Positions 46,165 to 57,225 of a stretch of 64,000 nucleotides of DNA are shown piece after piece. The notes beneath the pieces were generated by a model, which was not told where the DNA came from, ran no database searches, and was given only the letters and a program-made list of their open reading frames with translations. The translations under genes were made by a program, and so were the position numbers. Source of the stretch: Rhyacichthys aspro. Taxonomy: Eukaryota; Chordata; Actinopteri; Gobiiformes; Rhyacichthyidae. Each line of letters starts with the position of its first letter. Position 1 is the first letter of the stretch. Location of the stretch: NCBI GenBank assembly GCA_036850595.1, contig CM072148.1:24417352-24481351 (forward strand). Reading direction: 5' to 3'.

Positions 46165-46994
46165 ACGCTGAAGCCCGAGGGGCCAAAAAGGCGACTAGCA
46201 AGCTAGCAGCCTTCTGGGCACCACGGATGCGCTCCCAAGAAAAGCTTCAACCACGTTCGCCACAACACTACCACCCAGTGTGACGAGCCCAAAGGGGACC
46301 ACGCCGCTAAGCCTAACCGGGTTAGCTCCACACCATTAGACACAAATGCACCAGATCTTAGCAGCTATCTGACTTACCTAAAACGAGCAAACCTCTCCGT
46401 CTCAAACTCGCCTACAAAATAATTTTACGATGATTTACACCCCTAACACACACACCATAACACAAATTGTCTGTTAACTTACCCTATTCACAAATTGAAT
46501 GGAAGTAGTCCTTATACCCGTCTAAACCCGTAAACAAAGGTTTACCGCCACAGCAAACTAAACAAAGGAGACATGGTATGCCAAACCCGCTCCAAACATT
46601 ATGCACGCAGGACGCACGTAGGTAACATAAAAATACACAAATACGGGCAAAAAAACAAAGTATACTTACAACCAGGACCAAATAATATAGCAACTAAACA
46701 GATCTACCTACCAAAATGATTTACATTATCTGAAAAAGCCGACTATATACAATATGCGCCTTTTACGCAAGTCAAACATTCATTCATTCATTCATTTTCT
46801 ACCGCTTATCCCATTTTTGGGGTCGCGGGTGGCTGGAGCCTATCCCAGCAGCTTTGGGCCTTAGGCAGGGTACACCCTGGACAGTGGCCAGTTCATCGCA
46901 GGGCTGACACTTAGAGATGAACAATAGGGTTGAATGCATCCAAAAAACAAGGAAATGAATACTAACGCAACTAAACTACAAAGAAACCAAATGA
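46165..46994 (-). other. Gmr1-like gypsy 5' leader, outer segment
   Basis: Long noncoding leader between the primer-binding site and the hAT insertion. The dispersed repeat at 46764-46918 lies within it. Confidence 0.5.
46764..46918. repeat. Dispersed fish repeat with (CATT)n edge
   Basis: (CATT)n, then TTTTCTACCGCTTATCCC, GGGGTCGCGGGTGGCTGGAG, CCTATCCCAGC and GGGTACACCCTGGACAG. This ordered set of words marks a repeat widespread in teleost genomes; the family name is not certain. Confidence 0.7.
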
Positions 46995-47013
46995 AATCCC
47001 GGACAAGCCCCCA
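46995..47013 (-). other. Primer-binding site, tRNA-Pro type
   Basis: The minus strand reads TTGGGGGCTTGTCCGGGAT, one mismatch from the 18-base tRNA-Pro primer site used by many LTR elements. It lies 3-4 bases downstream of the inferred 5' LTR end ...GTATGACA. This fixes the minus-strand orientation of the element. Confidence 0.75.
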
Positions 47014-47016
47014 ATT

Positions 47017-47443
47017 TGTCATACCCTGGCTCAGGACAATGACAAACATGGACGCAGACAACGAAATATACCAACATAGTGTTTTTATTTTTAAAAAAAA
47101 GGTTAACCAAAATATGTTAAATAACAGTAACGATGAGGTGCAATTGTCTGTAAGATCAGTAGTGTAGGTGAGTGCATGTTTGTGTGAGGGTATGGTGCGA
47201 TATGAGACGCGATGTCGAACTAAAGCATAATGCTAACACAAGACAAAGCGGTGTGACCATGGGTGGCGGGCTGAGAGGAGAGAGACCAAGCCGGCAAAAG
47301 GCGGGTCTATAAAATGACGTGGTGCGTAGGGCCCTGGTGCACCACACACATGCTCCGCCTCCAGCTCCACCTGCACACAGATATAGAGAGGGCAACAAAA
47401 CTATTCAGCACATGACCACTGCGAGGAGGAAGGGGTCGTGTCA
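47017..47443 (-). repeat. Gmr1-like gypsy 5' LTR (approximate)
   Basis: The inner border is set by the primer-binding site and the TGACA end. The outer border near 47443 is guessed from TGACACG on the minus strand. An AATAAA word lies near the inner end on the minus strand (about 47090), as expected for U5 and R. No second LTR copy remains at the far end of the element, so the length cannot be confirmed. Confidence 0.55.
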
Positions 47444-48072
47444 GAACCACCTGGGAAACTGCTGGTGTCCTTCTACTACTGCTCCATTTCACTCACTGGT
47501 TGTGTGTGTGGTGTAAGCTGCACAGTAACAGACAGAAAAGCTCCAGAGAGTCATAAAGGCTGCCTTTTCCACTCCACGGAAAAACTTCAGAATATCTGGA
47601 CACTCTATTTAAACTAATGCCCTCAAGCAGAAGTAACAATCAAAACACAGACTTTACGGACAGAATTCAAATGGTCATTTAATTCAGAGCAACATGCCAG
47701 TTATTTGCAAAATAATTTCTCCACCTGGAGAGAATGTGTCCCAGTGTATTACAACCACCTGGGCAAGTGTGACAAATTCAGAGTTCAGGCAGAGATTTGG
47801 TGAGTTTCAGACATCCATCACAACCGTCACACTGACACAAGAAACACTTCTGCCCCCAAAACTGCACTCTGACTTAAAGCTCTACCTGATTTATTTTTTG
47901 TTGTCACGGTCAACCCCACACTCAACCCCAAAAGCAGCCTAGGGACCTCTCCTACTTCTGTGCCACAATAAACTGGAAAACAACAGTGTACAACATAAAA
48001 GGTATTACTTATTAGTTATGTATTATAGTAATGTATTACAACAAATAAGTAATACATTTCAAACAGAGAAAG
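47444..48072. other. Unassigned
   Basis: The plus-strand frame 47694-47942 (82 residues, MPVICKIISPPGENV..) resembles nothing I recognise and has no supporting context. Otherwise nothing is seen. Confidence 0.3.
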
Positions 48073-48074
48073 CT

Positions 48075-48125
<51 letters not shown>

Positions 48126-48165
48126 CGTGTGTGTGCGTGGGTGGCTATGTGGGCGTGTGTGTTCG
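48073..48165. repeat. TG microsatellite
   Basis: TG tract that degrades into GCGTG and GGGCGTG at its right end. Confidence 0.95.
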
Positions 48166-48719
48166 TGTTTCAGTGGATGTCTGTATGAATATATCCCATA
48201 TTTTGTAATAATAATAGTAACAACAATAATAACCATAATAATGGCAACAATTGCAATAGTAATATAATAATGAGGTCTATTGCTGCCATTCCTTAGATTC
48301 CTCAGCCATTTACAGTATACAGAATTATAATAATGTGTATATCATGTTATTATGTTTAAGTTTTTGTACTCCCCAGGCTCCTAGTCTTTACTTAAACTGT
48401 CTGTCCAAAGTCTTTACATATTTGAACTCAAGATGTTATGAATTGTGTGTGTGTTTTTTCCCCAGTGTGTTCCCTGGGGCAGGAATGTCAGACTATAGTC
48501 TGTGTATTTAAATAATTTATTGACATATTTTTTGAATGTCCATTCCCTTGTGGTGTGGTGCATTAAAAACACGTGACAATAAATTTATAACAAAGAAGGA
48601 AAAGAAAATCAATTAAGTAACAAAGCAGCACATTATTCACAAATAATAAATAACAAACAAATAACATAACAAATATTGCCGTGACTAGTGCATTTGTTGA
48701 TGCTGGTTGATAATTGTTC

Positions 48720-49500
48720 TGATGCAACGTGGTCTGTAAGTAATTTTTTCCATGATGCTACACTGACTGAAGTTGCATGTTTTCCAGTTCATGGAGATAT
48801 TTTTTTCGGCCAGAATTAATGTGCAGTAAACTAATTTTCGAAGAGAGCTGTTGATCTCCTAGTAGACAGAGGGATTGGGACACTGGGATATGGTAGTTCA
48901 GTGAGATGGAGAGTGTGTTATTGATACTTCGGCAATTTGTTTTTATTGGTTTACAATTCCAAGTGGTATGCAAATATGTATGTATGTAATATGGTATTGT
49001 GAGTGCAATGTGGAGAGATTTTTGATGATGTTAAACATTCTTTCACCTGTGTAATGTGTTTTGTGAATTATTTTGTATTGTGTAAGTTGTGTTTGTGTAT
49101 TGGATGTCAGAGAAAATATTGGTCCAGAAGTCGGAATCTGATGTTAACTGGAGACATTGTTCCCATTTGTGTGTCGGAACAGTAATTGATATATTTACTG
49201 CGGAAATGTTCTTATAGATTTTTGACAGTATTCTGTTTTTACTGCTGATATTTAAGAGCTCAAATGTTAATGAGGGGAGTTCTATATTTTTTGATTTGAC
49301 ATTTATTGCTAAATTGTAATGAAGATCTGACCTGGTGAAATTGTAAGGCTGTACTCCTGGACCAATTGAGAGAATGAAAGTAGAGTATTGTTGTGGAAGA
49401 TATGGTTGAGACTGGCTATGCCTTTATCTATCCGAGTTGGGGCTATGATAGGGTTTTTAAAAGGTCAAAGATTTTTCTATCTTTGTCTAACTAGGAATTA
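48720..49500 (-). pseudogene. L1/Tx1-type LINE ORF2, C-terminal remnant
   Basis: With several frame changes, the minus strand reads IASLNHIFHNNTLLSFSQL, KIYKNISAVNISI, then IPVSQSLCLLGDQQL..KKYLHEL. These follow the order of the region beyond RT in fish L1 ORF2 (FxQL block, W-x-xDL-like block, IPxxPxxxLLG block). Stops are frequent. It is probably the distal part of the same LINE seen at 52.7-55.4 kb, separated by later DNA. Confidence 0.5.
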
Positions 49501-49550
49501 TCGGATGAAGTTGGATTAAATCATTTAATAACATAATGGAGTAGTTGCAG

Positions 49551-50450
49551 TGGTGGAAAGAAAATGAAATACTGAAACTGAAATACTGTACTCAAGTAAA
49601 AGTACAGTTACATGGCTAAAATTGTACTCAAATACAAGTAAATGTATTACAAAACTCGTCCTCTCATTCTTGATTTTTCTATAATTCTTCTTCTATTATT
49701 CTTTCTGGTCCCGGCAGCAGGGCCGGTTCTAGCCTGTTGCATTAGGGTGGGCTGATACAAATTATAGGTGGGCAACAATATATGGTAGTGTGAAAAAGCA
49801 CAAAAAAAGTCTTTCTGTTATTACTTTTTATATTGAATTCAATACTTTCAATAACTCAGTTCATTACAAATATATTTTCTGCTGCAGCCCGGTTGTCCAA
49901 ATTGGTCCTTAATATGATAAATAGTATTTTATAATTAATTATATGTCGTAATGCGTGTACTGACATAACGCTCTCCTTTTAATTTTTTACTTTTGTATGC
50001 TTCTAAATATCCAAGGTTTTAAGCTAACAATACTAGGTGGACATATATTCTCCCATGTCTCACTACAATAAACAGAGACAACACAACAACAGAATGTATC
50101 CTGGCATTAGACTGTGGCTGTGAATGAACTTTACCTGTCCATGTCTCACCTGGTCCTGCCTCAGACTCTGCTCTAACACTGTTCTCTGTCTCTGTCCCTG
50201 ACTGTCCTCCTCACTCCTCTGCTGTCAATCAAAAAGGACAGAAAAAGTACATCTCTGCTTTTAATTATGTAATCATTAGAGGTCTGTTCCTGTTTTTACA
50301 CATTTTTGCCCTCATTTACCCCTATTAAAATGTTTTAATATTTGCTCCACTGTTTTTAAACTGCCTGTATTTAAAAAACTTTATAAGAACTTTTTTTGGG
50401 GACCTGTCAAAGACCTAGGTTTTTGGGGACCTGTCAAAGACCTATAACAG
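49551..50450. mobile_element. Probable hAT-family ends, incomplete
   Basis: CAGTGGTGGAAAG at about 49552 followed by ACTCAAGTAAAAGTACAG words, and CAGGGCCGGTTCTAGCC at about 49712, are typical left ends of fish hAT MITEs. No matching right ends or duplications were located, so the borders are arbitrary. A 27-bp-spaced duplication of GGGGACCTGTCAAAGACCTA lies at 50398-50444. Confidence 0.4.
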
Positions 50451-50683
50451 TACCCATGGCCACACTCCCATACACTATATATTCTGTAGGCTATATGAAT
50501 AAAGCTGTAGCCTAGTATGCCACATTATTTATAGAAATCTCTTCCCTGCTTTTGGACAAAATATCTACCTTCAAACATGTTTTTGACATGAGGGGAGTTT
50601 AGAGGTTTGATTTGCTTTACCCAAACCTCTTTGTCTGTTATCCTCTGCTACTGTCCGCAGATGCATACATCCTTATACTTATA

Positions 50684-51300
50684 CAGTTGTCCCTCACTAT
50701 AACGCGGTTCACCTTTCGCAGCCTCGCTGTTTCGTAGATTTTTTTTAGTGCAATTTTGCATGCTTTTTTTTTTTTTTACAGCGTATGAATGCGCATTGTG
50801 TTCTACGTCCTGATTGGCTAAGGGAGAACTCGCGAATTGTGTTCTGCGTCCTGATTGGCTAAGGGAGAACTTGCGCATTGTGTTCTGTGTCCTGATCGGC
50901 TAAGGGACTGTAGACCATTGTCAATCAATCTCCCCCGTGCCGTGTCTCCTGTACAGTACAGAATGCGTTCGGCTTGCTTGGTTTTAGCTTGTTTCACAAA
51001 TATATTTTGAGTGAGTCAGGAGCAGAGTGAGGAGAAGAGAGGGGAGCAGCTGCAGGACACAGGCACAGCTCACAGGCATGTGTTTTATCTGTCAAAACTA
51101 TATTATAGTATACATTTATGTTTGTGTTGTAACTATAGTTTTATGACCTACACTAGACTTGTCCAGGCCTCTAGAAGGATGAAGAACAAGAAACAAAAGA
51201 GAACAGATCCAGAGACAATACGCAGACTGAACAGGTTTTTAGGTATTTGGTTTATTGTATTTTTATGTCATGTTTCACATAATAATGTCAAGTACAGCTG
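50684..51300 (+). mobile_element. Tigger/pogo-like end (Tc1/mariner superfamily)
   Basis: After TA, the sequence CAGTTGTCCCTCACTATAAC, GCGGTTCAC, CTTTCGCAGC and CGTAGATTTTTT resembles Tigger/pogo terminal repeats. No transposase domain and no right terminal repeat were found, so the right border is arbitrary. Confidence 0.5.
50791..50913. repeat. Three tandem 41-bp units with inverted CCAAT motifs
   Basis: Units begin near 50791, 50832 and 50873. Each contains ATTGTGTTCT, CGTCCTGATTGGCT (GATCGGCT in the third) and AAGGGA. Spacing is exactly 41 bp between units. They lie inside the Tigger-like end. Confidence 0.85.
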
Positions 51301-52189
51301 ACTAGAACTGGATTGTCCACAATACAGTAAAGGAGGTGATCGACTGTTAATTGTTGAATGTATGAGTTCTCCAGAAGTTGTCCTGTTTTACCATCTCTTC
51401 TCTTCCTAAATGAACAGAAAAAAATAGAGAATATAGACTTACTATTCATGAGTAAACTAACCACTAAACCACTGCAACAGCCTGTATGTGTTACTGTATG
51501 TTGCACTTTTATTCTTTATTTACACTTTCCAAACCCTTACTGTGATGTAATATGCACTTGGTTTTTGAACTTTTATTGGCTTTATTTTTTCTGCAAATGT
51601 CTCCACTGTTGGTCCAACTCTAATAAAGCATGATCTTTTCCTGTGTTCACAAATCTGAGCACAGAACTGACAAACTATAGTCAATGTTTTGGAGAAAACA
51701 TTACCTGTTTCAGTTCCTTTTATGTCCCTCTGATGGTTCATGTTCTGTCCAGTGTTTCACATAGCTAATGAACAAAAAGCAGCTTCTCAAATACATTATT
51801 CCAAAACATATATTGCTCTGACAAAAGAGACTCTAGTTTGCAGAGCTATAAAGCTTGACAAAAACCACAGTTATTAATTTACTTACAGTGTTTTTGCAGC
51901 TGATGGAGGGTAAAGGTAATAAACTTGTTTAATGTCATAGCAGTATGAAAACTCTTTGGCAGTTATAGCCATTACTGTGTCCCTTTTTACGCGCAGGTTG
52001 TATTTCTGTTGTCCAGGCCCACGGAGTTCCAACCTGATGGCATGTTGAATGGCATCTGCAGAAGAAAAACTTCTTATGCGGAAGAACCCAGCTTGGTTTA
52101 GTTTGCTTGTTTGAGTGTCCGCAAACTTATTTTAAAGCTATGTAAAGAGGACCCTGCTTAAAATATAGTGTGCATTGATATCTGCATAC

Positions 52190-52285
52190 CTCCGACTGGT
52201 TCTTTAAACAGTCCAACGACCGGCCACACGTAAAACAAAAAGGTGTTACCTCAACTAGGTGTTTTCCACAGAAAGGGCAGAACAT
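52190..52285 (-). CDS. Zinc-ribbon micro-exon, putative
   Basis: ATG 52285 opens MFCPFCGKHLVEVTPFCFTC, a compact C-x2-C-x10-C-x2-C zinc ribbon. It ends in phase 0 at GAG|GTATGC after 32 codons. Downstream on the minus strand (about 52115-51890) a second open frame reads AIQHAIRLELRGPGQQKYN.., but its phase does not join cleanly. Short N-terminal zinc ribbons occur in several TE-derived fish genes, so this may be a transposon gene fragment. Confidence 0.3.
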
Positions 52286-52699
52286 TTTTCACACTCTTCC
52301 TTGGCTATCACAAAGTTGTGTTTGTTTCCCTTTTTGAACCGCGGCTCTCCCACACGTCATTTCATTCATGGATTTACTCATATCCGGAAGCTGAGTAGCA
52401 ACAAGCTCATTGGCTGGACGCGCTGTCACTTATGTCGCTTAGAGCGTTCCCACTGGTCGGTGGGCGTGTCCTTCCAGTTGGATCGGCCTCTTGTCAATTT
52501 GTTTTGGTGCTTGTTAAAATGTTCCCCGACATGTAAATTTGTTCAGTGCCCGTAAATGTGTCTGTCATTTTGTAAATATGTTTCAAACAGGTAAATTTGT
52601 TTTAATATTGGTAAAAGTGTTTTGCCCAGGTTATTTTGTTCAATAAAATGTAAAAATGTTTTATGTAAATGTGAAAACGTTGTATATTTGTTTCGTAAT

Positions 52700-53950
52700 T
52701 TGTATATTTGTTTGGCACTTCTTGGCCACCGTAGTGCAGTGGGAAACATTGTGAAATTAGTCCATTTGTGTTAACTGTTACCATTGGTGATGTGTACAAA
52801 ACCCTAACCCAGTGTCCAAATGATTTACCAAATCCATTTTGGTGGCAAAATGGCAAATAAAAACGTTATCAAATGCTTTCTCAGCATCTAAAGAGAAAAT
52901 GGCGGTGGACGGTTTAGAGACAGAGAGAGGCATAATGGAATAGAATAGAATAACTGCCTGCATAGGTTTGCTGATTGCCATCCTTTCATAAATCTGGATT
53001 GATCTGAGTGAATGATATATGGGGTTACTTATTAAATCCTTGATGGACATTTTACCAATGATTTTTGTATCTGTATCAATGAGCGATAGTGGGCGGTAGC
53101 TTGAAGGGGAAGTGGGATCTTTGTCTGGTTTTAGTAATTCTGATTATGTAGCACCGTTCATGTCTGTAGGGAGTTTTGAGTTTTGTTTGATTTCAGCAAT
53201 AGGTTTTATTAAAATAAGGGCTAATATATTCCAAAAATGTTTATAAAATTCAGCAGGGAAGCCATCAGGACCTGATGATGAAAGCGTTGTGGAGTTCCTT
53301 TTTTATGATTGGTTTATCTAACTGTTGCTTGGTCAATGGTGAGTTGTGGTAAACTAATATTGTTAAGGAATCTGTTGATGTCTTCTTAACATGACTTATT
53401 GTTTTTTGAGTAGAGGTTTGCATAAAATGTTTGAAAAAAATTATTTATTTCTTCTGGCGCCTGGGTAGGCTTCCTTGTTGAGTCTATAATGGTAGATAAC
53501 ATTGTTTTTTCTCTGTTACGTTTAAGTAAATTGGGCTGGTGTTTTCCTTTATTATTGTTGTACTCAAATTGGTCATATTTTAGTCTTTGAGTAATGAGTT
53601 TTATTCTTGTGTTTATGTTTCATTAAGTTCCAGTTTGGTCTTCTGTAATTCATTTAGGTTTGATTCTGTGGGGTTATTTGCATATTTCTTCAAGATATTT
53701 TTCATGTTCAGTTTCTTTCTTATTCTTCTCCTTAATACTGCTTTCCCTGCTTCCCAAATGAGTGGTGCTGGTGTTTTTGGTGAATCATTTATTTTAAGAA
53801 AGGATACCCACTCTCCCTTTACACTCTCTCGCCAGTAAAATCTGGATAATCTAAAAGTGAGGTATTAAAACGCCACCTTGTGGTGGATTTGTATTTGTGG
53901 TGGGACAAGTGGAGTGAAATGGGAGCATGGTCACTTATGATGATGGTTAA
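52700..53950 (-). pseudogene. L1/Tx1-type LINE ORF2, endonuclease end and RT front
   Basis: Minus-strand order: HLSHHKYKSTTRWRFN (end of AP endonuclease, about 53920), IWEAGKAVLRR, SSGPDGFPAEFYKHFWN (RT start, about 53270), LLKPDKDPTSPSSYRPLSL, then SLDAEKAFDNV (about 52880) and SPMVTVNTNGLISQCFPL (about 52780). After that the RT text stops, before the catalytic YxDD. Frames are broken by several shifts. The order and spacing fit a Tx1/Swimmer-like L1. Confidence 0.75.
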
Positions 53951-54023
53951 ATTTCTACTTTTGAAAGTTTGAATATAACGGAATTGCTAACTCTAATTGG
54001 GAATCAGTTTTATGAACCGGTGA

Positions 54024-54024
<1 letters not shown>

Positions 54025-54074
<50 letters not shown>

Positions 54075-54137
54075 TACATACATATATACACATACATATA
54101 TACATACATACATATATATGTATACATATACACACAC
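54025..54137. repeat. TA / CA / CATA microsatellite
   Basis: A TA tract followed by CACACACA and TACATACA units, within the degraded endonuclease region of the L1. Confidence 0.95.
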
Positions 54138-54436
54138 TGTCCAATAATAATAGGTTGAGATTTTAATTTTAATTTTAATATAGTAATTAACCCTAAACTA
54201 GACAGATCCAATCAAAATGTACACAACTCTAAATCCACTGAAGCAATTTAACAATATATATATATATATAAAATTAGTCTATAAATTCAAGCAATGGTCA
54301 TGGTATTATGATTGATAGTGATATTTATGATTATAAATCAGCCTTCAGGAACTGTTATAGTATTGTTATGAATAAATTAAACATTGTTATGAATTAATAA
54401 AGCAACCAAGATGTTATTGTAGTGTGGTGAATTACG

Positions 54437-54583
54437 TTTGTAAGCTTCAGAGTCTGTAGATTGAGTGTCTTGTAATAGACACATATCCGCTTTAAGTTTG
54501 TTTAAATAGTTGAATACTTTGAGTCTCTTTGCCTCTATACCCATCCCATGGATGTTCCAGATAAAGATTTTGAGCAAGTCCAT
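54437..54583 (-). pseudogene. L1 ORF2 start (AP endonuclease N-terminus)
   Basis: ATG 54583 gives KIFIWNIHGMG..KRLKVFNYLNKLKADMCLLQDT. The Asn of the WNxxG motif is present, while the catalytic Glu of the usual LQET is Asp here. The frame is lost soon after, and the rest of the domain is replaced by AT-rich DNA and the microsatellite. Confidence 0.75.
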
Positions 54584-55009
54584 GGTGAAAGTTAATGGAG
54601 AAAAATCTTGATGACAACTATTTATACGCACGTATATGCGAGTGTATGTGCAATGTATGTGAGTGTATGTGTGGTGTATGTGTGTTTGTGTGTGGTGGTA
54701 TATGTGTAAAGGGGGCACTGTGAGAGAGAAAGAATTCCACAAAAACAGAGTTAGAAAAAAGACAAAAAACCCAATAACATTACAATATCATACAAAATAA
54801 ATGAACACAGAATGCAAAACAAAAGGGTGAGTTACTAAAAATGTTAGTCTTAACATTTATAGTAACACACCTTTTTCTTTTGCAGTCTGTGTTCAAAAGG
54901 GTGCAAAATGATGTTTTTTTTTACATTTGCATATTATTTCAATAGTTCAGATGGATGAAGACAATATTACATTTAAAAGTGTTATGGACTGGAGTTGCTG
55001 CCAGTGTAG

Positions 55010-55440
55010 TTAGAAGAGCCAAGTGGTTACTTTATCATCGCGATACAATTTGCCATCTATGTACTGTTTATCCACAGTGATAGCTTTTTTCCCTTCCTGC
55101 ATGAGCTGCTTTCTGATGGGAAATAGTATTTTGTGTATGCCCAGGATGTCACGTAGGAATTGATCATTGAGTCCATAGTCCGTATTTTTCAGATTTTTGC
55201 TGTGGTGTACCAGTTGTTTTTGTTTGAAGTGTTCAAATTTCACCACAATGGGTTGCAGGCATCTGTTTTGTGTGTTTCTGGGGAAAAATTCGGTGAACAC
55301 AGTGAAATGTAGTATCCTTAATAGAGTCCGTGGGTATTTTAAGGTGAGTGACCATAAAGTCTTTTATCAGTTTTTTGTGTCGTCATTACCTTTCTGTTCA
55401 GGAATTCCAGAAAACACTAAATTGTCCCTTATGCTACGGG
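55010..55440 (-). pseudogene. L1 ORF1 fragment (RRM/CTD region)
   Basis: The minus strand reads CLQPIVVKFEHFKQKQLVHH, then GLNDQFLRDILGIHKILFPI and KKAITVDKQYIDGKLYRDD. These match the layout of the L1 ORF1 nucleic-acid-binding domain (PIIVKF..F, then the C-terminal domain with D..x..DG..Y). Together with the ORF2 start at 54583 this fixes a minus-strand LINE. The coiled-coil N-terminus may extend to about 55.9 kb but is unreadable. Confidence 0.65.
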
Positions 55441-56999
55441 ACTGAAGGGCTAATATCGGTTCTTTCATGGTTTTATTTTCTTTGACAATGGAGTCAAGGG
55501 TTTGATAGTTTGGAGACTGAGTTTTAAACTGACTTATTTACTGTTGTTAATGTAAGGATCTGTTCTTGACTACATTCTAAACACTTACACAGCTGCTGGA
55601 ATTCCTTGTGGAGGACTTCCACAAGCAAAATTCTTGCATTGAGTGCAGTGAGTTGATTGTCTATTGAAATAAGTATGTCACTGACTTCATTGTTACTTTT
55701 ATCTGGTTAGTTACAAAAGGTGTCTTATTCACGGGATGGCCTGGAAGTGTCCTTGTCCTGAGTTTTCCTGTTGCCGTTTATGGTGCACAGATGGTTGAAG
55801 CATTTGTCTACATAATCCTCACAGTGATCCAGGGTGAATTACTGCTTTAATAATAGTTTAATCCACATTTGATCGTCTAGTGTTTTTCTATCTAGAAGCA
55901 ACAGGGAGATGTCAAATCTTGTGATCACAACTCGCGTCTCCTGCACATCAACCTCACGCACAAAATACAAATAAATTTCAACAAACTGAAGTTTAGAGTT
56001 TAGCGTTAGCTTATCTAAAACTTCAGCATCAGAAAGGCAATTATCTCTGCCTCCTTAAACATTCTGTGATTCAATTGACAGTATTTATCAGCGTTTTACA
56101 TTGCAGCTCTTCTCTGTTGACGCTTTTCTTTTTAGAGCTGTTTCTCAGTGTTATAAGACATATTCAGCGCTAAAAATACCCTTTATTGGTAGCTATCAAA
56201 CTTCCTGGAACGTCATATGACAAGCTTGGTGTAAACCAATGGGAGCGCTCCTTTTTGGTGCGATTTTGCGAGCATGTTATTGGCCAAGGTTTTCCGTTCC
56301 TGAACAGAGCAGCTCATTTATTAAAATCCCTTATAAAACAGTAGATGGCATCATAAAGGCTATTTTATTTCCAATTTATTGCTTTTACAAAATACTATTT
56401 TGGGTTTAAACCATTTTCCCCAAATACAAGAAAATATATCAGGTACAATCTGTTGAACTTGTGCTATCTAAAACACTGTTAGTAAATATAATCGTTAATT
56501 TGCAGCAAGCAGAACACTGGTACTTTAAAATGTGTTTATTTTTGATCTATTTTTTACTGAAAAAAATAACATCAAATGTATTGATTGATTGATTGATTGA
56601 ATGAATTTAGCTGAAATTAAAGGCCTTGAATTCTAACAGGGTTTTTTCACTCTGCTTCAGTAGATCTTGGCTTTGTCCAAAACTGAGAGGAAAGTGCAGC
56701 TTAGGTTGGAAAGTAGGAGGATGATTCTGGTCATCCTGGACTTTTGGAGAAGAAACAGCCTGTGGAAGTTTAGAGATATATTGTATAATTTCATACAGGC
56801 TTAAAAGTACTTTGTTTGCAAATTAAAAATGTTCTACTGACAAATGCTGTTATGCTGAATATGTGCAATTACTTATTTCATACAAAAGGTGTTTCCCACA
56901 GGGTCCAACCTATTTGCCTTCACTTTTGAGTAAAGTTATGTTATGAGTCTTTTAAGCCATGGTTTGTTTTGTTCTTCTTCACCGTCCTTTTCACTATCC
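55441..56999 (-). other. L1 5' part and tab1 downstream / 3' UTR
   Basis: The part next to 56999 follows the tab1 stop codon and presumably holds its 3' UTR; AATAAA words on the minus strand occur near 56531 and 56364. A TGAT tetranucleotide tract lies at 56578-56600. The rest is unassigned AT-rich DNA. Confidence 0.35.
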
Positions 57000-57225
57000 T
57001 TACTCTGGTCCAAGGCCTCCTTGTACACTCTGCATATCACTGTGCTCACTTCCCCACAGCCGGTAAAATTGGCTGAAGTCCACATACGGGGGAACCCTGC
57101 CGGTCTCATCGGGCTGTGCGGCCTGGCTGCCTCTCTGTCGGAACAGGCTGCCATCGCCTGAACTGGAGCTGGAGCTCTGCGTCTGGGTGTTGGTGGACTG
57201 AAGGGTGTTGGTAGGACTCTGGCTC
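57000..57225 (-). CDS. tab1: TAK1-binding protein 1, last coding exon
   Basis: TAB1 is the adaptor that binds and activates the kinase TAK1 (MAP3K7) in TGF-beta, IL-1 and TNF signalling in the cytosol. After acceptor CTTCTGCAG|GAGCC the minus strand encodes SQSPTNTLQSTNTQTQSSSS, GDGSLFRQRG, and PYVDFSQFYRLWG, and stops at TAA 57002-57000 (74 full codons, entered in phase 1). The Ser-rich block and PYVDFxxFYRLW are the TAB1 C-terminal signature; the Phe of YVDF corresponds to human Phe484, required for TAK1 binding. The tail after RLW differs from the mammalian one. Upstream exons (PP2C-like pseudophosphatase domain) are not in the window. mgat3 follows in the same direction, as in human. Confidence 0.9.

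Noticed and set aside
47694..47942. 82-codon plus-strand frame as a small gene
   Set aside because: No recognisable family, splice context or neighbouring regulatory sequence.
50791..50913. CRISPR-like array
   Set aside because: The units are contiguous 41-bp tandem copies with no unique spacers, in a vertebrate genome.
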